Positions 36,061-45,879 of a stretch of 64,000 nucleotides of DNA are shown piece by piece. Each line of letters opens with the position of its first letter. Position 1 is the first letter of the stretch. The position numbers and the translations under genes are program-made. A model generated the notes under the pieces. That model made no database searches, was not told where the DNA came from, and saw nothing but the letters and a program-made list of their open reading frames with translations. The stretch comes from Clostridium_AD sp050717515 (lineage in GTDB: Bacteria; Bacillota; Clostridia; Clostridiales; Clostridiaceae). The stretch is taken from NCBI RefSeq assembly GCF_050717515.1, contig NZ_JBOITL010000021.1, positions 62,001 to 126,000 of the forward strand. Reading direction: 5' to 3'.

Positions 36061-36492
36061 TTTAACATCACCTTTCTACAATGAAAAATTTTAACTACCT
36101 ATAAGCTATTAAATAAACTAGAGCAAAATACCGTAATCTTTGAATCATTTACTAGTTAACAATATTATATCCTTATATGCCTATAATTAAAACAATTTTA
36201 TTACTTCAACTTCCAGTAGTACTTCATTAACTATGTGTCCAAGTTCTGAACCTACACTATTAAACCCTCAATATACTTGACAATTTAAAATTATTCCACC
36301 ACTAGTTTTTTTTGCAAATGCATAGTCACATAATTTTAAAATCCTAAACATATACTTCTTATAGATATAAATGAACTAAAGGCTTGTTTCCTAATTGCAT
36401 TTTCACCTAATATTCTTAGAATATAGCAGCTATGTAAAGATATTTAATGACTTTAAGTTTCTAATATATTAATTGTGGAGGATTAAATAAAA
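36061..36492. other. 432-base divergent intergenic region
   Basis: Between degV and gatE. No open frame with a ribosome site, no T-box consensus and no clear hairpin was seen. It must hold the gatE promoter, which I cannot place with confidence. Confidence 0.4.
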
Positions 36493-38457
36493 ATGGAAAA
36501 TAACTTCATAAAAACCCAACGACGCATTGGTTATTCGCCTCTAAATCAAACTCTCCCAAATGTCTATGAGGATTTGGGATTTATGTGTGGTCTAGAGGTC
36601 CACCAACAACTAAAGACAGAAAAGAAACTTTTTTGCCACTGCCAGGCAGGTGTCTTTCAAAAGGAGGGACAATATGATGCAGAAATAATAAGACATATGC
36701 GGCCTACTTTAAGTGAGATGGGCGGATACGATGGCACAGCACTCATGGAGTTTAAGACTAAAAAGAACATTGTGTACCGTATTGCCAATTTGACAACTTG
36801 CACCTATGATATTGATGATACACCACCTTTTAAGATAAATCAGCAGGCTCTAGGAATTGCCTTAGAGATTGCGTTGCTTCTTAAAACAAATATTGTGGGA
36901 GAGCTACACATCACCCGTAAACAATACCTAGATGGAAGTATACCTGCTGGCTTCCAGCGTACGGGGATAATCAGCATTGAAGGGCAGATTCCTTTAAAAA
37001 ATAAAATAGTTCGGATCATTCAACTAAGTATTGAAGAAGATTCCTGCCGTGAGATTTCAGACATAGGCCATGTTAGATCATATACTACTGATCGTTTGGG
37101 CATGCCACTTATTGAGACAGTTACTTATCCTGATATGAAAACTCCTGCGGAAGCGGCTGAAGCTGCTAACTATATTCGTTTTTTAAATCGTAGTACTGGT
37201 AAAGTAAGGACAGGCATTGGAGCTGCACGCGAGGATGTTAATGTTAGTATCAGTGGTGGAACTCGGGTAGAAATTAAAGGTGTATCCCATATAACCTACA
37301 TTCCTGAATTAGTTCACAATGAAGCTTTTCGCCAAAAGAGTCTTCTAGAAATCCGTAATGATCTTATAGAAAAGATACCAAACTTTGTGCATTGGAAAAT
37401 TAGTCATGTAATTCTTGAGGACGAAAGCATTACTCTTGTATCTAGTAGCATTAGAAACAATTTAAATATACAAAATAGACTAGTTGCAGTTAACCTACCA
37501 GGTTTTAAAGACATTCTTTCATTTTTCACTGGGCCTTGCCGAATGTTTTCCGATGAGATTTCTGACAGATTGAAGGTTATTGCTTGTATAGAAAAACCAA
37601 ATATGACGCATTCTGAGGAATTCAGAAATGAAAATAAGGATATTAATTTTGAATACCTCCGAAAATTACTTAACTCAAAAGTAGGTGATGCCCAAATTCT
37701 TTTCTGGGGGCCTGTTGATGATATTAGCACAGCTTTAGAGTCTATTGAAGAACGCTGTAGACTAGCCTTTATTGGAGTTCCAAATGAAACTCGTAAATCC
37801 TTTAATAATGGTAACACTATGTTTGAACGAGTACTGCCGGGTGCCGATCGCATGTATCCTGACACAGATTCAGCACCAATTTCAATTAGTCAAGAGCTCA
37901 TAGATATTGCAGGTAGGAATTTACCCGTTGATGTTGAGACGCAAATAACTAAGTTAAATAATTGGAACATACCAGCTGATACTTTTTTTTACATTCTAAG
38001 GTACAATCTAGTTCCTCTTATACAAAGAATTTGTGATGATTTTAATACGCAGCCTAAATTTGTAGCAACTCTACTTAGCCATAAGCTTAAATCACTGCAA
38101 GGAAAATTCAAAACAGATTTACCCTTTGATTTTGAAAGAATATATAAACTCTTTGCCTTTATAAAAGAGCAAGAAATAGAACTTGAGCTTATATATAAGA
38201 TGCTACCTGTTGTATATAAACGACCTAAGATGGAAATGAAGTACGTTTTAAAAGCTATATATTTTTCTAAGTGTAGCGCTGATAGTATCATTTCGCTTAT
38301 ACCAATTATGCAGGCAAGATTTAAAAAACTAAAAACTTCTAAAAAGTCGGAAGCAGAACTTAACTGGATTATGAAAAACTTACAAGAGAAAGCCATTGGG
38401 AATATACCTCTCCATGAACTTGCAATGGTAATTCGTAAAGGAGGCCTAGGCAAATGA
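36493..38457 (+). CDS. gatE: Archaeal-type Glu-tRNA(Gln) amidotransferase subunit E
   Basis: 654 residues. GLEVHQQLKTEKKLFCHC near residue 33 opens the GatB/GatE kinase-amidotransferase domain, which activates Glu on Glu-tRNA(Gln). Other family blocks are YDIDDTPPF, LHITRKQYLDGSIPAGFQRT, EEDSCRE and GAAREDVNVSI. An insert domain near 290-400 and a C-terminal tRNA-binding tail complete the GatE layout. It overlaps gatD by ATGA. The GatDE form is regarded as archaeal; bacteria use GatCAB. The pair looks richer in G+C than the neighbours, suggesting transfer. GGAGG precedes the ATG. Confidence 0.9.
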   Translation: MENNFIKTQRRIGYSPLNQTLPNVYEDLGFMCGLEVHQQLKTEKKLFCHCQAGVFQKEGQYDAEIIRHMRPTLSEMGGYDGTALMEFKTKKNIVYRIANLTTCTYDIDDTPPFKINQQALGIALEIALLLKTNIVGELHITRKQYLDGSIPAGFQRTGIISIEGQIPLKNKIVRIIQLSIEEDSCREISDIGHVRSYTTDRLGMPLIETVTYPDMKTPAEAAEAANYIRFLNRSTGKVRTGIGAAREDVNVSISGGTRVEIKGVSHITYIPELVHNEAFRQKSLLEIRNDLIEKIPNFVHWKISHVILEDESITLVSSSIRNNLNIQNRLVAVNLPGFKDILSFFTGPCRMFSDEISDRLKVIACIEKPNMTHSEEFRNENKDINFEYLRKLLNSKVGDAQILFWGPVDDISTALESIEERCRLAFIGVPNETRKSFNNGNTMFERVLPGADRMYPDTDSAPISISQELIDIAGRNLPVDVETQITKLNNWNIPADTFFYILRYNLVPLIQRICDDFNTQPKFVATLLSHKLKSLQGKFKTDLPFDFERIYKLFAFIKEQEIELELIYKMLPVVYKRPKMEMKYVLKAIYFSKCSADSIISLIPIMQARFKKLKTSKKSEAELNWIMKNLQEKAIGNIPLHELAMVIRKGGLGK

Positions 38458-39836
38458 GTGATATTTTAAAAGGTTACAAGGGCGCGTCACTAGAAGTTCT
38501 AAAAAGCTTTAATATGCGCATATGGAGTGAAGCTACAATAACAACTACTAGAGGTGATTTTAAAGGAGTTATACTTCCTCGCTCTGAAAATGATGATGAT
38601 GGTCACATAGTAATAAAGCTTGCCACTGGTTATAATATAGGAATAACAGTGGATACTATACAAGATATGAAAGAATATAATTTCAAAGAGATACAATATA
38701 AAATTCCAGAAAGGGAATTTCCTACATCTAAAAACAAGCATAATATAAAGCTCCTAGGTACAGGAGGTACAATTGCATCACGCCTTGATTACCGAACGGG
38801 GGCAGTTATTCCAGCTTTTTCTCCTGGTGAATTGTATGGAGCTGTTCCCGAGCTTGCAGATATATGCAACCTAAGCACTGAGAAGCTTTTTGCAGTTTTC
38901 TCTGAAAATATGGGGCCCAATGAGTATAAAGTCTTAGCAAAAGCTATTGGAGAGGAAATCAAAAAAGGCACCCATGGAATTATGATTGGCCATGGCACTG
39001 ATACTATGAGTCATACAGCTGCGGCACTGTCATTTATGGTGCAAAACTCACCTATTCCAATTGTTATGGTAGGTTCGCAACGTTCTTCAGATAGGCCCTC
39101 TTCAGACGCTGCACTAAACCTAATTCATGCTGCTAAAACTGCTACGGATTCAGATATTGCCGAGGTGATGGTGTGTATGTTTGGACCAACCTCTGATGAA
39201 TATGGATTACTACATCGTGGCACAAGAGTCCGTAAGATGCACTCCTCCTACCGTTCCACTTTCCGTACCATTGGAGATATACCCCTAGCAATGGTAGATA
39301 GGCAGAAAATAACGCCCCTTAGGCAGGATTACAATCATCGGCGTAGTGACAGAAACGTAACTATTAATCCTGTATTTGAGGAGCGTGTATCCCTATTGTA
39401 CTATTATCCCAACATGAACCCTGATATAATCGATGCCATGGTTAATCTTGGTTATAAAGGAATTGTTATTGCAGGCACAGGTCTTGGCCATGTAAATAAA
39501 CTTTTATATCCAGCAATTAAGCGTGCTGTACTAAAAGGAGTTGCCATTTATATGACAGTGCAGACACTTTGGGGATATGTGAACATGTTTGTATACGATA
39601 CCGGACGGGATCTAATGACCATGGGAATGATACCTGCAGAAAACATGCTACCAGAAGTAGCATACATTAAACTAGGTTGGGCACTTGGACAAACTTCTGA
39701 CTTAGGTAAAGTTAAAGATATTATGCTAACTCCCATCTGTAGTGAGATCACGGAGAGAGAGCCTTATAATGGTTATCTAATCTACCAAGGAGGAATTCCT
39801 GAGGTAGAGGAGTTTATTAAAAAGTTTCATAAATAG
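38454..39836 (+). CDS. gatD: Archaeal-type Glu-tRNA(Gln) amidotransferase subunit D (asparaginase-like)
   Basis: 460 residues. An N-terminal Tudor-like barrel (about 15-75, TTTRGDFKGVILPR) precedes an L-asparaginase-type domain. The catalytic blocks are LLGTGGTIASRLDYRTGAV, IMIGHGTDTMSHTAAALSF and GSQRSSDRPSSDAALN. This subunit releases ammonia from Gln or Asn for GatE. A simple asparaginase lacks the Tudor barrel and the DYRTGAV extension, so GatD is the better call. Translational coupling to gatE (ATGA overlap, AAAGGAGG site) supports the pair. Confidence 0.9.
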   Translation: MSDILKGYKGASLEVLKSFNMRIWSEATITTTRGDFKGVILPRSENDDDGHIVIKLATGYNIGITVDTIQDMKEYNFKEIQYKIPEREFPTSKNKHNIKLLGTGGTIASRLDYRTGAVIPAFSPGELYGAVPELADICNLSTEKLFAVFSENMGPNEYKVLAKAIGEEIKKGTHGIMIGHGTDTMSHTAAALSFMVQNSPIPIVMVGSQRSSDRPSSDAALNLIHAAKTATDSDIAEVMVCMFGPTSDEYGLLHRGTRVRKMHSSYRSTFRTIGDIPLAMVDRQKITPLRQDYNHRRSDRNVTINPVFEERVSLLYYYPNMNPDIIDAMVNLGYKGIVIAGTGLGHVNKLLYPAIKRAVLKGVAIYMTVQTLWGYVNMFVYDTGRDLMTMGMIPAENMLPEVAYIKLGWALGQTSDLGKVKDIMLTPICSEITEREPYNGYLIYQGGIPEVEEFIKKFHK

Positions 39837-39975
39837 CTTGCGTCTACATTTTTAAACCGTAATTATCCTATAAAAATTAATACTAAAATCACTTTGCATA
39901 TTTTAACTAAATTTAGGTCAGTATAATATCTAAAGGAGTTTAGAAAATAAATATATGTGAAAGGTAGTGTATTAT

Positions 39976-40131
39976 ATGGGATTTTTACGTTGGTTAGGCG
40001 GAATAGTAGTATTCTTTTGGGCCTTAGGACTTATATTTAGAATTGGTGGCAGTATGATACATCTGTTACTTGTGTTGGCTGCAATAGTTTTCGTGGTAAA
40101 TATGATCTTAGGGAGAAAAAAGATCTCCTAA
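39976..40131 (+). CDS. lmo0937-like small membrane protein, copy 1
   Basis: 51 residues: MGFLRWLGGIVVFFWALGLI, then FRIGG, a second hydrophobic helix and RKKIS. Two membrane helices with a basic tail match the lmo0937 family of short membrane proteins. GAAAGGTAG precedes the ATG. A near-identical copy lies at 40360. Function unknown. Confidence 0.75.
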   Translation: MGFLRWLGGIVVFFWALGLIFRIGGSMIHLLLVLAAIVFVVNMILGRKKIS

Positions 40132-40203
40132 CCTATTATACCAACAATAGATTATAATTGAAATTAACCATTTTTCAAAAATAAGCTCTATATTAGCAAA
40201 ATC

Positions 40204-40246
40204 AAATAAGTATATTTGCGCTTAAGCAAATGTACTTATTTTTTTT
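40204..40246 (+). terminator. terminator after lmo0937-like copy 1
   Basis: AAATAAGTATATTTGC paired with GCAAATGTACTTATTT (one G-T pair) followed by TTTTTTT. Confidence 0.8.
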
Positions 40247-40359
40247 ATCACTACATACTCCATAGAATACCATTAATACATTGTAAATATAGAATTTTAT
40301 TGATATAATATTCAAACATATATAAAAAATAAATTTATATGTGAAAGGTAGTGTTTTAA

Positions 40360-40512
40360 ATGGGATTTTTACGTTGGTTAGGCGGAATAGTAGTATTCTT
40401 TTGGATTTTAGGACTTATATTTAAAATTGGTGGCGGTATGATTAATACCTTACTTATAGTGGCTGCAATAGTTTTCATAGTCGATAGAATTTCAGGAAAA
40501 AAAATAAGATAG
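40360..40512 (+). CDS. lmo0937-like small membrane protein, copy 2
   Basis: 50 residues, identical to copy 1 for the first 15 residues and about three quarters overall. The upstream sequence (ATATGTGAAAGGTAGTGT) is shared with copy 1, so the unit including its ribosome site was duplicated. Two membrane helices and a basic tail. Confidence 0.75.
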   Translation: MGFLRWLGGIVVFFWILGLIFKIGGGMINTLLIVAAIVFIVDRISGKKIR

Positions 40513-40594
40513 GAACCTATTATGCTAACAATACTTTTTGATTAAATTTAGCAACTTTTAATAAAAGACATAAAGTTAACGCTATAATAGAAAA

Positions 40595-40638
40595 ATGGAG
40601 TAAGTATATTTGTATTTAATCAAATATACTTACTCCAT
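40595..40638. terminator. bidirectional terminator
   Basis: ATGGAGTAAGTATATTTG with perfect 18-bp complement and an 8-base loop, overlapping the stop of the convergent gene at 40638. Confidence 0.85.
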
Positions 40639-40943
40639 TATGATTTTGCCTTTTTTGCTATTCCAGTATATAAATATTCCAGGTATTCAGTATCAACTTC
40701 TTGGCTTTTTAACATATCTATTCTGCTTTTAACCTTATTTAGACTTTCATTCGCTTCCTCAAAGTCCTTTTGCTTTATGCAGGAACTTGCATATTCTAGT
40801 AAATAATCAACTTTTATTACCGCTTGCGCTAAATCTTCTCTATCTTTGTTAACTAGTTTAATTAATAAAGAGTATATTTGTGCGGAACCCTTTGCCTTAA
40901 AATTATATAAAAGATCATTAGTTCTACTGTTTTTTTTTGCCAT
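40638..40943 (-). CDS. Hypothetical helical protein
   Basis: 101 residues from the ATG at 40943 (GAGGT seven bases upstream); the longer frame from 40976 lacks a ribosome site. It is helical with TPR-like spacing (AQIYSLLIKLVNKD, DYLLEYASSCIKQKDFEEANESL). No family firmly recognised. Confidence 0.6.
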   Translation of the reverse strand: MAKKNSRTNDLLYNFKAKGSAQIYSLLIKLVNKDREDLAQAVIKVDYLLEYASSCIKQKDFEEANESLNKVKSRIDMLKSQEVDTEYLEYLYTGIAKKAKS

Positions 40944-41021
40944 ATTTAATACCTCGCTATATTGTGTCAATATCATAATTAATATTATATAATGAATTCA
41001 GGTTAACCATCATCTGCAATG

Positions 41022-41966
41022 TTAACTACATATATATATATGCCTTTTAAAGGTTCCTTTAGACACTGTACATTTATCATCTATGTGAAATCCTACAGAT
41101 GTTATTTGCTTATCCATCTCATCAAAAGTAATGATTACCATTCTCTCGGCTATTCGACGGGTACTCTCCATAATAGCTAACTGCTCCCCAGGCGTAATTT
41201 GTGTAAATATTCCATAAGGAAGATCAACGATGGCCACATTAAATTTATTTTGGATTTCATTCATGTCACCAATAATTATTACATCTTCATATCCAAAATA
41301 CCGAAGGTTTGTCTTGGCATTTTTACCAATGTATGGGTTTATCTCATAACCCTTAATGTTAATTCCCATTGAAATAGCTTCAATTAGTACCGTTCCGATG
41401 CCGCAACAAGGGTCTACAACACTATAATCTAAGTTATTACCTACGGCTATATTAACCAATGCTCTACATACGTTCACCTTTAGAGCATTAGAATAAGAAA
41501 AAGGTTTTTTATTATGAAATAACCAATCTGAGGTATTGCTTTCACATTCACCAAATATCCACTTATTATCTACTTTTGTTATACCAAAAGTAATTTCCGG
41601 ATTTTTCATTTCAGCTTCCCCAAGTATACTAAAGCCTATTTCGAATTCAATGCTGCGTCCTTCATGAAAACCTATGATCTCATCATTAGCATTGATATAA
41701 GCAACCTTATAATTTACACTGGTCAGTTTGTCCATAACAATTTGATCAATAATTTGCTTCATTGTTTCTCCGGTATATATAATAGAGATGCATTTTTTTA
41801 TAAAAGGACTTCTGGAAGGATCCACATATATATCAGAAAATAAATGCTTTTCATCAAGGGGTTTATTAAAGAGGCACTTTATTTCCATTTTGCATAGGCT
41901 TTCTTCATCACCCGAATAATTTGTTGTATACAAGTACTTCTTATCATTTTGCAGTAGCTGAAACAT
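41022..41966 (-). CDS. TRM11/UPF0020-like RNA methyltransferase
   Basis: 314 residues. The C-terminal Rossmann methyltransferase has SAM motif I VVDPCCGIGTVLIEA (about residue 183), motif II GYEINPYIGKNAKTNL and the catalytic DLPYG, the (N/D)PPY-type motif of base-amino methyltransferases. The N-terminal 150 residues lack a clear THUMP consensus but are of the right size for a specificity domain. The target is probably a guanine in tRNA or rRNA. AAGGAAGGTG precedes the ATG. Confidence 0.75.
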   Translation of the reverse strand: MFQLLQNDKKYLYTTNYSGDEESLCKMEIKCLFNKPLDEKHLFSDIYVDPSRSPFIKKCISIIYTGETMKQIIDQIVMDKLTSVNYKVAYINANDEIIGFHEGRSIEFEIGFSILGEAEMKNPEITFGITKVDNKWIFGECESNTSDWLFHNKKPFSYSNALKVNVCRALVNIAVGNNLDYSVVDPCCGIGTVLIEAISMGINIKGYEINPYIGKNAKTNLRYFGYEDVIIIGDMNEIQNKFNVAIVDLPYGIFTQITPGEQLAIMESTRRIAERMVIITFDEMDKQITSVGFHIDDKCTVSKGTFKRHIYICS

Positions 41967-42061
41967 TAAAGCACACCTTCCTTTCTACAATATAAAAACC
42001 ACCTTAATAAAGGTGGTACGTTATTTATGTTTTTACTTATAGTATCAGTATATCACAATAC

Positions 42062-42970
42062 TTAGATTATGTTTATAGCTTTTAAAAATCCATCAACTCT
42101 TTTTTCGTATTCATCTTTGTTCTTCCAGTATGCCGCTGCGTGACCAGCATTGGTCGCAATATATATTTCTTTGTAACCCTTCTTTACTGAATACATTTGA
42201 TTACACATAAAAGTAGGTACATAATCATCCTCTTCACCATGAATAAATAATACTGGAATTTCTACTTCAGGTAGAGTAGTTATAGGTGAAACATCTTTAA
42301 ATTTCCAGCCAACTCGAATTTTACTTATTGTACTTGCTAATTTTACTAAGGGCAATTTTTTTATATTATAATCTTTTTCTAATCTATACTTAAACAAATC
42401 TTGTGCATCAGAGTATCCACAGTCTTCTATACAAAACACAATTCGTGGGTCTATTGCTATATTTTGAAGAGCTATTCCAGCACCCATGGATTCGCCATGC
42501 AACCCAACTATTATATCTTTTCCTAATTTATCAAATATCCAATCTGTGCATTTTTTCAAATCATACTTTTCGTAATAACCATAGGAAGTGTCTTTTCCAC
42601 CACTTAAACCATGATTTCTATGATCATAAATAAAAACGGAAAAACCTCTTTTTATAAACATGTCCATGTATTTAACAGAACCATATAAGCTCCAAGTTAT
42701 TCCATGACATAATATTATAATTTTCTTTGAATCTTTATTTGGAAAGAAGAAACCATGAATTTTATAACCATAATTAGAATCTAGATATACCTCTTGTTTT
42801 TCTAAGTTAGTAAATGCTTCTACTTTTATTTTACCTTTTTCAACTTCATAATCGTAGGTATAATTATATTTAGCAACTTTAGGAGCTATAATAATACTAG
42901 AAAAATGCCAACCTACAATAATAACAGTAACAATAATCAAAATTGATATGAAAAGTAATATTTTTATCAT
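42062..42970 (-). CDS. Alpha/beta hydrolase with N-terminal membrane anchor
   Basis: 302 residues. One membrane segment (about 3-25), then an alpha/beta hydrolase. ILCHGITWSLYG is the oxyanion region, GLHGESMGAG carries the nucleophile Ser near 167, and VLFIHGEEDDYVP and NAGHAAAY supply Asp and His. Similar YkoC/FrsA-like hydrolases have no known substrate. The active site probably faces outside. AAGGGAG precedes the ATG. Confidence 0.82.
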   Translation of the reverse strand: MIKILLFISILIIVTVIIVGWHFSSIIIAPKVAKYNYTYDYEVEKGKIKVEAFTNLEKQEVYLDSNYGYKIHGFFFPNKDSKKIIILCHGITWSLYGSVKYMDMFIKRGFSVFIYDHRNHGLSGGKDTSYGYYEKYDLKKCTDWIFDKLGKDIIVGLHGESMGAGIALQNIAIDPRIVFCIEDCGYSDAQDLFKYRLEKDYNIKKLPLVKLASTISKIRVGWKFKDVSPITTLPEVEIPVLFIHGEEDDYVPTFMCNQMYSVKKGYKEIYIATNAGHAAAYWKNKDEYEKRVDGFLKAINII

Positions 42971-43134
42971 CTTAAAATCTCCCTTTTGAATGCGATGTAC
43001 ATTCTTATTATAGACACGTCTCCAAATAAAGTAAATAACAACAAAGTAAATTCTGTAGACTCTTATTGATAACCTAAAAAAGTCCTTATATTTTACAATA
43101 AGGACTTTCTAAAAAAATACAATACACCGTAATG

Positions 43135-45879
43135 CTAAGCTTTCTTTCTCCCCTTCAAAAACAATATTAGGTAAGTAATCCCACATAATATTAGTATAGT
43201 ATAAATCCAAAAGGGTAAGGTTGTAAATATATTCTCTACTCCATCATAAATTACAATAGAGCTTAGTGCAGGCACTACTAATGAATCGCCTTTAAATTGT
43301 TTTATAGTTTTAACCCCTGCTCTTTCTCCATTCACTACAATATTCCATGTGCTTTTCTTAGATAATTTAATGGTTATATCTTCTCTATTTGCATTGAAAG
43401 CCACTACGATGTCAGACCAAGTATCCATATTGGCATTATGGGCTATTTCATAGGCTACAACGTTTTCCGGAGCTCTTAAAAATTTCAAATTTTGCTTGAT
43501 CATCTCTGCTGAATTCATTCTGAAGGCAGGATGTTCCTTTCTTAACTTTATTAAACCTTTGAAATAATTAACGGTGTCAATGTTTTTAGATTTCAGAGCC
43601 CAATCAAGCTTATTTACTGTATCATTAGACTTATAGGAGTTGCTATTCCCAGCTTTTGTTCTTAAAAACTCCTGTCCCGCTTGGAAGAATGGAGTCCCTT
43701 GGGAAGTAAGAATAATAGAATCTGCCAATTTGTGCATTTTCAATCTTATTTCATTATTATCCTTTGGGTTTGTTAAAAGAAGTTTATCCCATAACGTATT
43801 ATTATCGTGAGCTTCGGCATAATTAACAGATTGAAGCGGGGCTATCTTGCCCCAGGTTTTTATATCATTTGAGTAATCTATTCCTCCAACTATTCCTTTT
43901 TTTATGTCTAGCTCTCCATAAGATTTACCATTCACAAAGCCCTTGGCTTTTGTATCTAATACACTACCTTTTATACCATCTCTTATTATATCGTTAAAAA
44001 GTGATATTCCAGGCATTTTACTGGCATTTTTTTGTGTTGCTTTTACATCTGATAAAAGAGCAGTCTCCATATCCCAGCCTTCTCCTATAATAAGAATTGA
44101 AGGATCTAAACTACTTAGCTTTTTTCTAATTTCATTCATAGTCTTTATATCAAGTAGGCCCATAAGATCGAATCTAAATCCATCTAAATTATATTCCTTT
44201 GCCCAATACATAACAGAATCAACAATAAATTTTCTTGCCATTGCATTTTCCGAGGCAATGGTATTTCCAGAACCGCTTTCATTTGCAGCAGTGCCATCTT
44301 TATCGTATCTAAAATAATACCCAGGTACTAATTTATTAAAATTAGAATCATTGCTACTGTACATGTGATTATAAACTACGTCCATATTCACCCTTAACCC
44401 ATTATCATGAAGAGATTGCACTGCTTGTTTTAATTCTTTAACTCTCGCAACCGGGTTGTATGGGTCACTTGAATAACTTCCTTCAGGAGCGTTATAGTTC
44501 TTAGGATCGTAACCCCAGTTATATTGCGCCTTACTTGAAGTCTCATCCACACTAGCGTAATCAAATATTGGCATAAGCTCCACATGTGTTACTCCTAAAT
44601 CCTTTATATAATCAACACCTGTCCGCTTACCATCAATTCCCTTTGTTCCTTTTTCAGTAAAAGCCAAAAATTTCCCTTTATTTTCAATACCGCTGTTTTT
44701 GTCTATAGAAAAATCTCTAACATGTAGTTCGTACATAATAGCATCATTTAAATTTGTAAAATTAGGTTTTTCACCTGGATTCCATATTTCTGGATCTGTT
44801 CCTTTTAAATCTATTACCGCACCCTTGTCTCCGTTTGCAGCCACAGAACGTGCATAAGGATCCACAGCTTCAGTCCAAACTCCTCCAATATTAACTTTAT
44901 ATGTATAAAAAATACCCTTTTGATCTCCATTTAAGTTAAACGTCCATGTTCCATTTTCACCTTTTTTCATACTAAAATCAATACCACTTTTATCATTCCA
45001 CTTTTTATAGGTTACAATCTTTACCTCAGTTGCTGTTGGTGCCCATACCCTAAAGCTTGTTTTACTTTTAGTATAGGTATTACCTAAATCATTTCCTTCA
45101 TAATAAAAGATTTTTTCAAAACTAGCACTTTTCATTACATCTCCAAACACCACTTCTTTTTCAGGGAACCCTAACTTTGAGATTGTAATTTTTTGACCTA
45201 GGTTCACATTTTCACTAAGCTCTATTTTTGCAACAGTTGTAGTCCCATTTATTACTTCATCACTTGTTACTTTTTTTACAGCTAAGATCTTGTCATCCGA
45301 CTTAACTGTAATGCCTTGAGTTCCTTCTGCGCTAAATGTAAATGCTACGCTTGTTTCTATGCTTATGCTATTCATCTCATCTAATTTTGCAACTATAAAT
45401 GTACCCGGTTTGTCTATTGCAGTTGCGGGAACTACTGCTGATTTAGCATCCCCTGCATTAGCTTCAGCTAAAGAATAGTATACTTTCGTGTCGCCTCCTT
45501 TAAGCCAAACTTCTCCAACACCATTGTTAAATTTTTCAATAAATCTATCATCCACAGTGTCTTTTCTCCACTCGTCCGTGCGCACTATAAATCCTAGTTT
45601 TTTAAAGGATCCATCAAATTCAGCTACGCAAACCTTACCGAATTCGTCCTTGCCATTAAATTCAAACTTGCTTTCATCCTTTTTATCAGTCCATAACCAC
45701 ATATTCCATTTTAAATCACTATTTGGAGTTTTAGCATAATGGATAATAATCTTTGTTTTGCCACTTTGGGCAAAAGTTTGAACACTGGGCATTAATAAAA
45801 GCAATTCTGTAATAACTAAAACTGCCACAAGAAAAATGCTCAATGTTTTACTTTTGTTCTTCCCTATTTTGAAGTTCAT
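43135..45879 (-). CDS. pulA: Exported, membrane-anchored type I pullulanase
   Basis: 914 residues. Signal peptide (about 1-38), a CBM41-type starch-binding domain (40-150: WNMWLWTDK), a beta domain (160-250), CBM48 (265-350) and the GH13 barrel. The signature YNWGYDP, DVVYNHM, GFRFDLMGLLD (nucleophile Asp) and GEGWD (acid Glu) are intact. A C-terminal hydrophobic segment with RKKA tail (TILILCGITYLILFL) anchors it in the membrane, facing outside. It debranches polysaccharide at the surface; products would be imported and split by the cytosolic enzymes at 10-16 kb. AGAGGAGG precedes the ATG. Confidence 0.93.
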   Translation of the reverse strand: MNFKIGKNKSKTLSIFLVAVLVITELLLLMPSVQTFAQSGKTKIIIHYAKTPNSDLKWNMWLWTDKKDESKFEFNGKDEFGKVCVAEFDGSFKKLGFIVRTDEWRKDTVDDRFIEKFNNGVGEVWLKGGDTKVYYSLAEANAGDAKSAVVPATAIDKPGTFIVAKLDEMNSISIETSVAFTFSAEGTQGITVKSDDKILAVKKVTSDEVINGTTTVAKIELSENVNLGQKITISKLGFPEKEVVFGDVMKSASFEKIFYYEGNDLGNTYTKSKTSFRVWAPTATEVKIVTYKKWNDKSGIDFSMKKGENGTWTFNLNGDQKGIFYTYKVNIGGVWTEAVDPYARSVAANGDKGAVIDLKGTDPEIWNPGEKPNFTNLNDAIMYELHVRDFSIDKNSGIENKGKFLAFTEKGTKGIDGKRTGVDYIKDLGVTHVELMPIFDYASVDETSSKAQYNWGYDPKNYNAPEGSYSSDPYNPVARVKELKQAVQSLHDNGLRVNMDVVYNHMYSSNDSNFNKLVPGYYFRYDKDGTAANESGSGNTIASENAMARKFIVDSVMYWAKEYNLDGFRFDLMGLLDIKTMNEIRKKLSSLDPSILIIGEGWDMETALLSDVKATQKNASKMPGISLFNDIIRDGIKGSVLDTKAKGFVNGKSYGELDIKKGIVGGIDYSNDIKTWGKIAPLQSVNYAEAHDNNTLWDKLLLTNPKDNNEIRLKMHKLADSIILTSQGTPFFQAGQEFLRTKAGNSNSYKSNDTVNKLDWALKSKNIDTVNYFKGLIKLRKEHPAFRMNSAEMIKQNLKFLRAPENVVAYEIAHNANMDTWSDIVVAFNANREDITIKLSKKSTWNIVVNGERAGVKTIKQFKGDSLVVPALSSIVIYDGVENIFTTLPFWIYTILILCGITYLILFLKGRKKA

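Noticed and set aside
36061..36492. A T-box or other riboswitch upstream of gatE.
   Set aside because: No TGGNACC-type T-box sequence or matching structure was found.
37404..38453. Two 150-residue minus-strand frames opposite gatE.
   Set aside because: Antisense shadows of a gene with strong family motifs; no ribosome sites.
38454..39836. A simple type I/II L-asparaginase.
   Set aside because: The N-terminal Tudor-like domain, the DYRTGAV loop and coupling to gatE fit GatD better.
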